Positions 17,034-26,751 are shown, counted from the first letter of the stretch. The stretch is DNA of 64,000 nt from Mycolicibacterium stellerae (GCF_003719305.1 NZ_RARC01000026.1:1-64000); one strand, 5' to 3'. A program made the numbers and translations. Notes: generated by a model from the sequence alone, not told the origin.

Positions 17034-17057
17034 TTTTCGGACCTAATGTTCAGAAAA
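17034..17057. promoter_or_regulatory. Candidate IclR-type operator upstream of the ABC operon and IclR genes
   Basis: Imperfect inverted repeat TTTTCGGACC-taat-GTTCAGAAAA with the core GGAC-N5-GTTC (17039-17051). The same core and flanking A/T runs recur twice before the epimerase/transketolase pair. It sits in the 285-bp divergent gap (16851-17135) between the transporter and the two IclR genes, so it could serve both directions. The rest of the gap is AT-rich with no gene. Confidence 0.6.
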
Positions 17058-17135
17058 TGATAATAATGATGCGGCCAGATTACGGCGACCGCTTGCCGGT
17101 TAGAGTTATGGTCCGTCCAGAATCCGGGAGGAACG

Positions 17136-17921
17136 ATGGCTGCAGGGGACGTCGAGGGGGCGGGGATGAGCGTCATCTCCAAGACGGCGCGGGTGTTCAC
17201 CGTCCTCTCGCGGTCGCCGGAACTGTCCATCGCAGCGCTGGCAACTGCGCTGGACGAACCGGCGACCTCGATTTACCGGATCGTCGGCCATCTCGAGGCG
17301 ATCGGTTGGATCGAGAAAAGCCCGCAGCGCGGGCGGTATCGTCTCGGCCTCGACCTCGCCTCGATCGCCGCGGCCGTCGAGAACTCTCTCGACATTCGAC
17401 AGCTGGCATCGCCCGTGCTGGCCGGGCTCAATGCCCAGACACACGAGAGCGCGTATCTGTGTGTGCCTCATGACCGGCGGGCCGTCTGCATCGAGCGTTT
17501 CGACGGGAACTTCATCCAGGCGGCGGAACTACCACGCGGCGGCTCACTGCCACTTCACCGCGGTGCAGCATCGCTTGCGATCCTCGCCTTCGAGCCCGAC
17601 CACGTTCGGCGCGAATACATCGCTGCTCTCTCGAGCGCGGATGCGAATCCGTTCACCGAATCCGACGTCCTCGCGCTGGAAGAGACGCTCGCCCGGATCC
17701 GTGCCACCGGCGTCGCCCTCTCGGAAGGAGATGTGACGCCAGGCATCTCGACGGCTGCGGCTCCTGTCTTCGACCATCGCGGCACAGTGGTGGGTTCGAT
17801 TTCCCTCAGCGCTCTGCGATCGCGCGTCGAGGCCAATGCGATCGACTTCGGGCCGCTGGTGTCCGAGGCGAGCCGACGGGTATCGGCCGGCCTCGGCTAC
17901 TCCGTAGAGGCGAGCGCCTGA
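17136..17921 (+). CDS. IclR family transcriptional regulator (first of a tandem pair)
   Basis: 261 residues. The winged helix-turn-helix reads SIAALATALDEPATSIYRIVGHLEAIGWIE (quoted in parts: SIAALATALDE, TSIYRIVGHL), then an IclR effector-binding domain with LPLHRGAASLAILAF and GISTAAAPVFDHRGTVVGSI. ATG 17136 has a strong ribosome site, GGGAGGAACG. It is divergent from the ABC operon. With the next gene it forms an operon of two dissimilar IclR proteins, which may work as separate regulators or as a heteromer. Confidence 0.88.
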   Translation: MAAGDVEGAGMSVISKTARVFTVLSRSPELSIAALATALDEPATSIYRIVGHLEAIGWIEKSPQRGRYRLGLDLASIAAAVENSLDIRQLASPVLAGLNAQTHESAYLCVPHDRRAVCIERFDGNFIQAAELPRGGSLPLHRGAASLAILAFEPDHVRREYIAALSSADANPFTESDVLALEETLARIRATGVALSEGDVTPGISTAAAPVFDHRGTVVGSISLSALRSRVEANAIDFGPLVSEASRRVSAGLGYSVEASA

Positions 17922-17922
17922 C

Positions 17923-18672
17923 GTGGCCGAAAAGTCCAACCGCGTCCTGACGCACACCCGCGCGGTGGTCGGAGAGCTCGCCCGATCGGGCGCGCTCACG
18001 CCTGCCGACATCGCGCGCGAACTCGGCATTCCGCGACCGAGCGCCTACCGGCTGCTGACCGCGCTCACGCGCGAGGGGCTGACCGTCCAGGCTGACGATG
18101 GCCGGTTCAGCCTGTCCACGCGGTGGCTGTCCTTCGGAGAATCCGCGCTGCGGTCGGCGTCCTCGTGGTTCACGCGCGACGACCTTCTCGAGGAGCTGCG
18201 CGACACCACGGGCTTGACCGTGTTCCTCTCGGTACCCCGACCGGGTAAGACCGTCTGCATCCGCGCCTTGCACGGTCGCAGCTATAACATCCTGGTCCTG
18301 CGCCCTGGCGGCAGCCTCCCCCTCCACCTCGGCGGCGTCGGGCGCGTCACCTTGGCCTTCTGCGGCGAAGACGCCGAAAGGTACCTCGCCGATGCGCCAT
18401 TCGACCCTGTCACCGACTACTCCCTCGTCACCCGCGCCGAGTTGGAGGACGACATCGCAACCAGCCGTGCCGACGGCGCGACGCTTTCGGACCAGGACGT
18501 GACACTCGGTGTTGCAGCGGTGGCCGTGCCGGTCTTCGACGGCGGACAGCTGCAATCCGCCCTCTCGGTGGCCGGACGCCGGGAGGACATCGTCGACAAC
18601 GTGCCCGCCCTGCGGGAGCGGCTCATCGACATCGCGGCCCGGATCGCCTGCGGGCCTTCCCGGAGTCACTGA
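17923..18672 (+). CDS. IclR family transcriptional regulator (second of a tandem pair)
   Basis: 249 residues. The N-terminal helix-turn-helix contains PADIARELGIPRPSAYRLLTA. The effector domain has RPGGSLPLHLGGVGRVTLAF and GVAAVAVPVFDGGQLQSALSV, the family's ligand-pocket landmarks. GTG 17923 lies 1 bp after the stop of the first IclR gene (TGAC-GTG), so the two are translationally coupled. Its 3' end overlaps the convergent NifU-like gene by 7 bp. Likely control of the cluster through the GGAC-N5-GTYC operators. Confidence 0.88.
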   Translation: MAEKSNRVLTHTRAVVGELARSGALTPADIARELGIPRPSAYRLLTALTREGLTVQADDGRFSLSTRWLSFGESALRSASSWFTRDDLLEELRDTTGLTVFLSVPRPGKTVCIRALHGRSYNILVLRPGGSLPLHLGGVGRVTLAFCGEDAERYLADAPFDPVTDYSLVTRAELEDDIATSRADGATLSDQDVTLGVAAVAVPVFDGGQLQSALSVAGRREDIVDNVPALRERLIDIAARIACGPSRSH

Positions 18673-18965
18673 TTGTCGACCCGCCGGGCGCCGAGCATGC
18701 CTGCGATGCGATCCAGCGTGCGTGCGGAGGCATGCACCTGGTCGGCGACCACCCTGCGGACACCGGGTACTTCGAGCAACGTGGTGCGGACGAGGCCCGC
18801 GTAGGTGACGGCAATCGACGGACACGTCTGGCAGACGCCATCGAACTGCACGTGCACCGTTCCGTCGTCGTCGAGTTCGGCACGCATATCTCCGGCGTGC
18901 CCGCGCAGGCGCGGCCGGATCACCCGGAGGGCATCGTCGAGGGTCCGAACGCTCGGCTTACTCAT
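18666..18965 (-). CDS. NifU-like C-terminal domain protein
   Basis: A 99-residue single-domain protein. RPRLRGHAGDMRAELDDDG, then VHVQFDGVCQTCPSIAVTYA with the CxxC that binds an Fe-S cluster in NifU/NfuA C-terminal domains, then a helix LVRTTLLEVPGV. It has no other domain. ATG 18965 overlaps the amidohydrolase stop by 8 bp, so it is made together with that enzyme. It probably supplies or holds an Fe-S cluster or iron for a partner; the coupling suggests the partner is the amidohydrolase or another enzyme of this cluster. Confidence 0.85.
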   Translation of the reverse strand: MSKPSVRTLDDALRVIRPRLRGHAGDMRAELDDDGTVHVQFDGVCQTCPSIAVTYAGLVRTTLLEVPGVRRVVADQVHASARTLDRIAGMLGARRVDNQ

Positions 18966-19968
18966 GGCTCAGTCCCGCCATCTTCGCATCCAGGTCGATA
19001 CCGAGCGCGGCCGCGAAACTACGCCCGAAGATCCGCTCCTTGATGTCTGGTGTCAGGGCTGGATATCCGTATAGATCCTGAAGCTCCTCCGGCATTTCGA
19101 GATTCGCCCACATGTCGATGTACGCCTGGATGTCCGGCCAGATGAAGCCCTCGGAGCCATAGGCGAGACGGTCGGGGCCGATCCGCAGAAGCGCTTGTCC
19201 GATGCGGTGCAACATCGGGTACGGCTCAAGGAAGTACTGGTTGAACCAGAGTGGGAGCATCAGGTGGATATTGGGGAAGCGCCCCGCGATGCTGATGGTT
19301 TCGTCCACATACGGGTCCCCCATATGGTGAAGACCGAAGTTCAGGTCGGGAAAGTCGTAGGCCGCCATCTGAATGTCGTTGGGCCGAAACGCCTCGACCG
19401 GATGCATCCCGAGCGGATAACCCTTGTGGAACTGCACCATTTTGATCCCCAGTTCCAGCGCCTTCTCCCAGAGTGGGTAGGCGACGTCGGGGTCGTCCGC
19501 GCGCCAGAAGTGATCGCGATCCTGGTAGGTGTAGAACTTGAAGCTCACCGCACCCCATTCATGCACTTGGCGTTCCATCTCGTGGAGCGCGAAATCCAGT
19601 CCCTGCCAACTGGGGTCGACACCGCCGCAGAACAACAGGCGTTGCGGATTCACCTGCGTCAGCGCATGACAGAGTCTGGCGGGGCCAAGCGAGTCCTTCC
19701 ACGGCCCGAACAACGGCACGGTCTGGACCATGGCGAGGTCGGTGTCGGAACGCTCGAACAGCTGCTCGTTCGCCCAGTCCGGATCGACCGGGTTGAAGAA
19801 GTCGGCCTTCGGGGCGGGGCCGCCCTTGCTCGCCATCAGCTCGTTGAACGCTGCCTGGTTCTCCCGATGCGCCACCACGTTGCGGCCATCGCTACCCGGG
19901 GCGATCTGCCGATCCGTGAAGTCCTGGGTGTGCACCACACAGTCGAAGACAACCATGCCGTCTTTCAC
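18958..19968 (-). CDS. Amidohydrolase-2 family metal-dependent hydrolase/decarboxylase
   Basis: A 336-residue TIM-barrel enzyme of the amidohydrolase-2 (ACMSD/gamma-resorcylate decarboxylase) superfamily. The barrel-end residues visible are HKGYPLGM, GLHHMGDPYVDE and the C-terminal RLAYGSEGF. The N-terminal metal motif is atypical (FDCVVHTQDF, one His rather than HxH). Members hydrolyse or decarboxylate ring compounds. Similar proteins sit in actinobacterial propane-monooxygenase (mim/prm) operons beside small metal-cofactor proteins, so a maturation role is an alternative to catalysis. ATG 19968, ribosome site GAGGACACGAAG. Operon: epimerase, this gene, NifU-like. Confidence 0.82.
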   Translation of the reverse strand: MKDGMVVFDCVVHTQDFTDRQIAPGSDGRNVVAHRENQAAFNELMASKGGPAPKADFFNPVDPDWANEQLFERSDTDLAMVQTVPLFGPWKDSLGPARLCHALTQVNPQRLLFCGGVDPSWQGLDFALHEMERQVHEWGAVSFKFYTYQDRDHFWRADDPDVAYPLWEKALELGIKMVQFHKGYPLGMHPVEAFRPNDIQMAAYDFPDLNFGLHHMGDPYVDETISIAGRFPNIHLMLPLWFNQYFLEPYPMLHRIGQALLRIGPDRLAYGSEGFIWPDIQAYIDMWANLEMPEELQDLYGYPALTPDIKERIFGRSFAAALGIDLDAKMAGLSHE

Positions 19969-20029
19969 TTCGTGTCCTCCTCACAGCGGACTGCTCTTGA
20001 TCGAACTCGACGGTGGCTGCGACCGTCTG

Positions 20030-20968
20030 TCACCGCGAGTTCGCCACCGCATGATCATGCGGATCGGCCTTGGTCGCCCACAACCGTCGATAGGAACCAC
20101 GCACGAGGTCATCGAGCAGGTCGGGCCCGACCGGCACCCAGCCGAGCTCCGCACGCGCCAACGAAGAGTCGACGCGGCTGTTGCTCGCGAGCGCAACGTC
20201 GACCCACCGTTCACCGAGCGCGGCATGGGCTTGTGTCAGCGACACCGAACGTGTGGGCACCCCCGCCAACTCGCCGATTGCCTCCGCGATCGCGCGCATC
20301 TCCAACTCCCCCGATGCGATGTTGTAGACACTGCCCGCCTTGGCCCTATCCAGCGCCAAGGCATAGACCTCGGCCAGATCGCCGAGAAACACATTGGCCC
20401 AACGGTTTGCGCCATCGCCGACATAGATGCTCTCGCCCGAAGAGATCGCGTGGCGAATCAGCAGCGGCAGCTGTTCGGAGGCGCCGTCGCCGTAGATCAT
20501 CGACGGGCGAATGACGACTGTGCGGATGCCCTCCGACGCCGCGTCGACCACAATCTCGTCGGAGCGATACCGGGCCGCGACGACGGCGGCCGGCTCGAAC
20601 TCGTCGGCTTCGCGGTAGACACGGTCGGACGCACGCCCGGCGGCCATGTCGGTGTAGACACCCGTGCCGCTTGTGCGGATGAACGTCTTGCCGGTGCCCG
20701 AAAGCATCGACAGCAGCGCCGAGGTCGACGGCGCATGGTCGGCCGTCGCCGTGTCGATCACGGCGTCGTAGCGGTCGACGTCGACGACGCTCGCGATCGC
20801 ATCGAGGTCGCCTCGGACCGGCGTGATCCCCTGCGACCGGATCGTCGCGACGGCCACCTCCGAGCGCGCAAGGCCGCTGACCGCATGCCCGTCCCGCTGC
20901 AGCCGTCTCGCCACGGCCAGCCCGATGTAGCCGGCAGCGCCGGTCACGAGAACCCGCTGGGCAATCAT
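20030..20968 (-). CDS. NAD-dependent epimerase/dehydratase family protein (atypical)
   Basis: A 312-residue extended SDR. The N-terminal Rossmann motif is VTGAAGYIGLAVARRL (GxxGxxG), with RTSGTGVYTD at the Ser position and VVIRPSMIYG and ANVFLGDLAEVYALAL as in sugar-nucleotide epimerases. The expected YxxxK is replaced by ARYRSDEIV (Tyr-x-x-x-Glu), so classical epimerase chemistry is doubtful. ATG 20968 has a strong ribosome site GAGGAGGAGAACAG; upstream in-frame starts are rejected. It heads the epimerase-amidohydrolase-NifU operon and is divergent from the transketolase genes across a 313-bp region with two operators. Confidence 0.85.
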   Translation of the reverse strand: MIAQRVLVTGAAGYIGLAVARRLQRDGHAVSGLARSEVAVATIRSQGITPVRGDLDAIASVVDVDRYDAVIDTATADHAPSTSALLSMLSGTGKTFIRTSGTGVYTDMAAGRASDRVYREADEFEPAAVVAARYRSDEIVVDAASEGIRTVVIRPSMIYGDGASEQLPLLIRHAISSGESIYVGDGANRWANVFLGDLAEVYALALDRAKAGSVYNIASGELEMRAIAEAIGELAGVPTRSVSLTQAHAALGERWVDVALASNSRVDSSLARAELGWVPVGPDLLDDLVRGSYRRLWATKADPHDHAVANSR

Positions 20969-21117
20969 CTGTTCTCCTCCTCGAACATCACGTCGCGTGC
21001 CTGGGTCCGTGGGAAACCATTCCCATGCGACCGTCCCCGGTTCTGCTGCTGCAGCGACTTGGGCGTCACGCAGCGCCTGGTCCAGCGACTGAGCCACCCT
21101 CACGCCGAGAAATGTAG

Positions 21118-21144
21118 CGTAAATCGGACGTGACGTCCATAAAA
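21118..21144. promoter_or_regulatory. Candidate IclR-type operator, copy 1 of the divergent region
   Basis: The core GGAC-gtgac-GTCC (21126-21138) is a perfect inverted repeat in which GGACGT mirrors ACGTCC around one base, followed by ATAAAA. It lies in the 313-bp gap 20969-21281 between the epimerase and transketolase operons. The gap contains two such operators and no gene. Confidence 0.65.
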
Positions 21145-21204
21145 GTGTGCTCAGACGATTTGAATGGCACGCGCGATCCCAACCGTCCCGGCAGTTACCG
21201 GTGA

Positions 21205-21227
21205 TTTATGGACAAGATGTCCGTAAA
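21205..21227. promoter_or_regulatory. Candidate IclR-type operator, copy 2 (transketolase promoter)
   Basis: TTTATGGAC-aagat-GTCCGTAAA: 8 of 9 arm positions pair. The core GGAC-N5-GTCC (21210-21222) has the same 5-bp spacer as copy 1 and as the site at 17039-17051. Its centre lies about 66 bp before the transketolase start. Confidence 0.7.
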
Positions 21228-21281
21228 ACAGTAAGCTCCAGGTTGTAGCCGATGCGCAGCACACCGATCACAGGAGAACCC

Positions 21282-22127
21282 GTGGCACAACCCAGCTTGA
21301 CTAAGGAACGCATCGCGCTCCTCAAGGACCGCGCGAAGTTCGTCCGAACCGAGACCGTCCGACTCGTCGACATCGCGAAGACCGGACACTATGCGTCGGC
21401 GTTCTCATGCGCAGAGATCTTGGCGGTGCTCTACTACGACATCCTCACCCTGCGGCGGGGCGAACCGGACTGGCCGGGCCGTGATCGGTTCCTCCTCGGC
21501 AAAGGCCATGCCGCCGTGGGCCAGTACCCGCTGCTGACCGAATGGGGATTCCTGGACAAGGGGGTCCTCGACGCATACACGCGGCTGGGCAATCCCCTTG
21601 GCGATCACCCGGACATGACGAAGGTGCCTGGCGTCGACTTCTCGTCGGGTTCGCTGGGCCACAACCTGTCAGTCGGCCTTGGAATGGCGATGGGCGCCAG
21701 ATACGCGCAGGAATCCTTCGACGTCTATGTGCTGCTCGGCGACGGGGAACAGGCCGAGGGTCAGGTGTGGGAGGCCGCGATGGCGGCCTCACATCACCGG
21801 GTGACGAACTTGATCGCGATCGTCGATCGCAATCAGTACTCGCTCGACGGGCGCACTGACGACATCAACGCTCTTGAACCGCTGAGGAGTAAGTGGGCGG
21901 CGTTCGGCTGGAGCGTTCACGAGGTGGACGGCCACGACGTCATCGCCCTCACCGAACTCCTGCGGTCGATCAAAACCGGTGAGCGAACCAAGCCAACCGT
22001 CGTGATCGCTCACACCGTCAAGGGTAAGGGCGTCTCGTTCATGGAATCCGAATTCGGTTGGCATCTCGGTTGGCTCGATGAAGAAGACGAAGCAGACGTC
22101 TATGAGGAACTGGAGGGAGCCAAGTGA
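21282..22127 (+). CDS. Transketolase, N-terminal (TPP-binding) subunit
   Basis: 281 residues, the first half of a split transketolase. KGHAAVGQYPLL, HPDMTKVPGVDFSSGSLGH and the thiamine-diphosphate motif GDGEQAEGQVWEA...DRNQYSLDG are present. It transfers two-carbon ketol units between sugars together with the next gene's product. GTG 21282 follows AGGAGAACCC at good spacing; an upstream in-frame ATG (21252) lacks a ribosome site. It is directly downstream of two operators and divergent from the epimerase. Split transketolases often serve a dedicated catabolic route rather than the pentose phosphate pathway. Confidence 0.92.
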   Translation: MAQPSLTKERIALLKDRAKFVRTETVRLVDIAKTGHYASAFSCAEILAVLYYDILTLRRGEPDWPGRDRFLLGKGHAAVGQYPLLTEWGFLDKGVLDAYTRLGNPLGDHPDMTKVPGVDFSSGSLGHNLSVGLGMAMGARYAQESFDVYVLLGDGEQAEGQVWEAAMAASHHRVTNLIAIVDRNQYSLDGRTDDINALEPLRSKWAAFGWSVHEVDGHDVIALTELLRSIKTGERTKPTVVIAHTVKGKGVSFMESEFGWHLGWLDEEDEADVYEELEGAK

Positions 22128-23128
22128 CCGCCGAATTGACAGAGAGTGCAACAGGACAACGAGGAGGTTCGTGGCAGCTGACCCAACTGCTCGATCAGGC
22201 GCCCGGATTCCACGCGTTGAGCGACACGCTGGCCGAGCTGACCGATCGCGGCCACCCGATCGTCGTCGGCACGGCCGACCTCAAATACTCCAACGGCCTT
22301 GTGCGCTACGCGGAGCGATACCCCGACCGGTTCATCCAGTTCGGCATCTCCGAGCAGAACATGCTCTCCGCCGCGGCGGGGTTGGCCTCGACTGGCCTTC
22401 AGCCATATGTCGCGACGTTCGCCAGCTTCTTGGCGCTGCTGTGTGCCGAGCAGATTCGCACCGATACCGCGTACACGAACCTTCCTGTCCGAATGGTCGG
22501 CCACCACAGCGGCGTCACTCTCGGCTTCTACGGCACGTCGCACCATGCGACAGAAGACCTGGCCATCACACGTTCCATCGCGAACCTCACGGTGCTGGCA
22601 CCCGCCGATGCGACGCAGCTCAGCGCGATGATCCGCGCCGGTGTCGATGTCGCGGGCCCCGTTTACCTCCGCATCGGCCGTGGACGCGATCCCCGGGTCT
22701 ACGCCGCTTCAGACCTCGCCGGCTTCGCAATCGGCAAGGCCATTACCCACAGCACCGGCCGCGACCTGACCATCGTGGCGACCGGCTCGATGGTGCACCC
22801 GTCGCTGGAGGCAGCGAAAACCCTATGCGGCGAACGGCTCTCGGTCGGCGTCATCGATATGCACACCATCAAGCCGTTCGACGCCGCCGCCATCGCCGCC
22901 CTGTCCGGTAACACCGGTGCCGTGCTGACCGTCGAGGAGCACAACATCATCGGCGGTTTGGGAGCGGCGGTCGCAGAGGTGCTCGCCCAGACCGCGAACG
23001 GGCCGACGCTGTTCCGTCACGGGATACCCGACGAATATGCGCCGGTGGGCCCCCCTACGCACCTGTACGCCCACTACCGCCTCGACGCCCGCGGCATCGC
23101 GGCGGTCGCGCGCGAGGTGCTCCGGTAA
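22124..23128 (+). CDS. Transketolase, C-terminal (pyrimidine-binding) subunit
   Basis: 334 residues, the second half of the split enzyme. It has FIQFGISEQNMLSAAAGLAS (the conserved Glu that activates TPP), HHSGVTLGFYGTSHHATED and a C-terminal domain with VEEHNIIGGLGAAVAEVLA. GTG 22124 overlaps the first subunit's TGA (GTGA), a coupled pair. Together they form the alpha2beta2-type transketolase of the cluster. Confidence 0.92.
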   Translation: MTAELTESATGQRGGSWQLTQLLDQAPGFHALSDTLAELTDRGHPIVVGTADLKYSNGLVRYAERYPDRFIQFGISEQNMLSAAAGLASTGLQPYVATFASFLALLCAEQIRTDTAYTNLPVRMVGHHSGVTLGFYGTSHHATEDLAITRSIANLTVLAPADATQLSAMIRAGVDVAGPVYLRIGRGRDPRVYAASDLAGFAIGKAITHSTGRDLTIVATGSMVHPSLEAAKTLCGERLSVGVIDMHTIKPFDAAAIAALSGNTGAVLTVEEHNIIGGLGAAVAEVLAQTANGPTLFRHGIPDEYAPVGPPTHLYAHYRLDARGIAAVAREVLR

Positions 23129-23155
23129 ACGACTGTGCAGCCACATGGGGAAGGT

Positions 23156-24628
23156 ATGGCCGCTTATGCGACCGGCATCCTGACCAAAGTTCCCGACCAA
23201 CTCTTCATCGGTGGGCAGTGGGTTGCTGCCGAGTCGGGCGACACGATCGTCGTGAATGATCCCGCAACCGGGGCGGTGCTGGCCGAGATCGCGGACGGAA
23301 CCGTCGACGACGGCATCAGGGCCCTCGACGCCGCGGTGGATGCCGGCGAGTCGTGGGCGCGAACCTCGGCCAGGGTTCGCAGTGAAATCCTGCGCAGCGC
23401 TTTCGATCTACTGCAGCGACGGCGCGACGAGTTCGCCCTCCTGATGACCCTCGAGATGGGTAAACCCATCGCCGAATCCCGCAGCGAGGTCACCTACGGC
23501 GGGGAGTTCCTGCGCTGGTTCAGCGAGGAAGCCGTCCGTATTCACGGCCGATTCGGGCCGACCCCCGAAGGCAATGGGCGGATGATCGTCACGCGGCGGC
23601 CCGTCGGCCCGAGCTATCTGATCACGCCATGGAATTTCCCGCTCGCGATGGCGACGCGAAAGCTCGCGCCCGCGATCGCTGCAGGCTGCACCGCGGTGAT
23701 CAAGCCCGCGACCCTCACCCCGCTGACCACGCTCGCGCTTGTCGCCCTGCTCGATGAAGCCGGCCTGCCCGAAGGGGTGGTGAACGTCATCACCACCACG
23801 TCGTCGTCTGCGCTGTCACGAGCACTGATGGCTGACCCGCGGCTTCGCAAGATCAGCTTCACCGGGTCGACACAGGTGGGGGTGTCGCTGCTGAAATTGG
23901 CGGCCGACAACGTGCTCAACACGTCGATGGAGTTGGGCGGAAATGCACCGTTCATCGTTTTCGACGATGCCGATCTGGACCTGGCGGTCGACGCCGCGAT
24001 TTTGGCCAAATTTCGCAACACCGGCCAGGCGTGCACCGCAGCAAACCGGTTCCTCGTCCAGGACGGTGTCGCCGACGCCTTCGTCGCCCGGCTCACCGCA
24101 CGCGTCGCCGAGATGAAGATCGGCCCCGGTGTCGACACCGAGGTGACTATCGGGCCACTGATCGACCACAACGCGGTCGCGAATTCGGCCCGCTTGGTCC
24201 GCGACGCTGTCGACAAGGGCGCACGGCTGGTGCACGGCGGGTCGGCAGGGGAAGGGCCGGGAGCCTTCTTCGAACCCACCCTTATCGACCACATCACCGA
24301 CGATATGGCGGTCTCCACCGAAGAGATCTTTGCCCCCATCGTCGGAATACGCCGGTTTGCCACTGAGGCGCAAGCGGTTCGGCTGGCCAACGACTGCCCG
24401 GTCGGGCTCGCCGGCTACGTGTACACGGAGAGCCTCGCGCGCGGGCAGCGCATGATCGATCTGCTCGACACCGGCCTGATGGGCCTGAACGTCGGTGTCA
24501 TCTCGAACGCCGCGGCGCCGTTCGGCGGTGTCAAGCAATCCGGCCTCGGTCGAGAAGGCGGCGCCGAAGGCATCGAGGAGTATCTGGAGACTAAATACAC
24601 CCTCATGCCCGAGCCCCATCGCGAGTAG
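23156..24628 (+). CDS. NAD(P)-dependent aldehyde dehydrogenase (succinate-semialdehyde dehydrogenase-like)
   Basis: 490 residues of the ALDH superfamily: LITPWNFPLAMATRKLAP (cofactor/substrate entry), FTGSTQVG, the general-base MELGGNAPFIV (Glu), the catalytic Cys in NTGQACTAANRF, and EEIFAPIVGI near the end. The pattern is closest to the succinate/short-chain semialdehyde group. ATG 23156 is chosen; GTG 23135 would add seven residues. It is last in the transketolase operon, where it would oxidise an aldehyde product to an acid. Confidence 0.88.
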   Translation: MAAYATGILTKVPDQLFIGGQWVAAESGDTIVVNDPATGAVLAEIADGTVDDGIRALDAAVDAGESWARTSARVRSEILRSAFDLLQRRRDEFALLMTLEMGKPIAESRSEVTYGGEFLRWFSEEAVRIHGRFGPTPEGNGRMIVTRRPVGPSYLITPWNFPLAMATRKLAPAIAAGCTAVIKPATLTPLTTLALVALLDEAGLPEGVVNVITTTSSSALSRALMADPRLRKISFTGSTQVGVSLLKLAADNVLNTSMELGGNAPFIVFDDADLDLAVDAAILAKFRNTGQACTAANRFLVQDGVADAFVARLTARVAEMKIGPGVDTEVTIGPLIDHNAVANSARLVRDAVDKGARLVHGGSAGEGPGAFFEPTLIDHITDDMAVSTEEIFAPIVGIRRFATEAQAVRLANDCPVGLAGYVYTESLARGQRMIDLLDTGLMGLNVGVISNAAAPFGGVKQSGLGREGGAEGIEEYLETKYTLMPEPHRE

Positions 24629-24673
24629 GCCGTCGAAGGCGCGCCCGCGCGTCAGAGGCCCAGCGTTCTGCGC

Positions 24674-24731
24674 CGATTTCTGCAGGTGGGTCGTGATTCG
24701 CGCCGTCGGCACAGCCATGCTGCAGAAATCG
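24674..24731. terminator. Perfect 12-bp inverted repeat after the aldehyde dehydrogenase
   Basis: CGATTTCTGCAG (24674-24685) and CTGCAGAAATCG (24720-24731) pair exactly, with a 34-nt loop. It lies between the aldehyde dehydrogenase stop and the dnaK promoter. It may insulate the heat-shock operon from read-through; the long loop and lack of a T-run make a factor-independent terminator uncertain. Confidence 0.45.
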
Positions 24732-24746
24732 AGGATTCGAGCTCCG

Positions 24747-24773
24747 GGAACAAACCGCGGAGACCGGCCGTTG
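24747..24773 (+). promoter_or_regulatory. SigH/SigE-type promoter of dnaK
   Basis: GGAACA (24747-24752), 16 bp, CGTTG (24769-24773): the mycobacterial extracytoplasmic-function SigH/SigE consensus with exact spacing. It lies 120 bp before dnaK and just upstream of the first HAIR. The same arrangement, with the same 16-bp spacer, precedes clpB. Confidence 0.7.
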
Positions 24774-24786
24774 TCCACCTTGACAA

Positions 24787-24807
24787 GTTGAGTCGATCAG
24801 GCTCAAG
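24787..24807. promoter_or_regulatory. HAIR operator 1 (HspR site) of dnaK
   Basis: GTTGAGT-N7-GCTCAAG, close to the HspR-associated inverted repeat consensus CTTGAGT-N7-ACTCAAG. A TTGACA hexamer (24814-24819) follows and may be the -35 of a second, housekeeping-type promoter with a poor -10 match near 24838. Confidence 0.85.
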
Positions 24808-24841
24808 TCTGGTTTGACACGGAAGCGTGGGCAGGAGCAGA

Positions 24842-24862
24842 CTTGAGCGCGGTCCACTCAGA
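24842..24862. promoter_or_regulatory. HAIR operator 2 (HspR site) of dnaK
   Basis: CTTGAGC-N7-ACTCAGA, a second copy of the HAIR with two right-arm mismatches and the same 7-bp spacer, placed 30 bp before the dnaK start so that bound HspR would cover the transcription start region. Confidence 0.75.
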
Positions 24863-24892
24863 CCTTAACAAAGCTATTTCAGGAGGAACACC

Positions 24893-26751
<1,859 letters not shown>

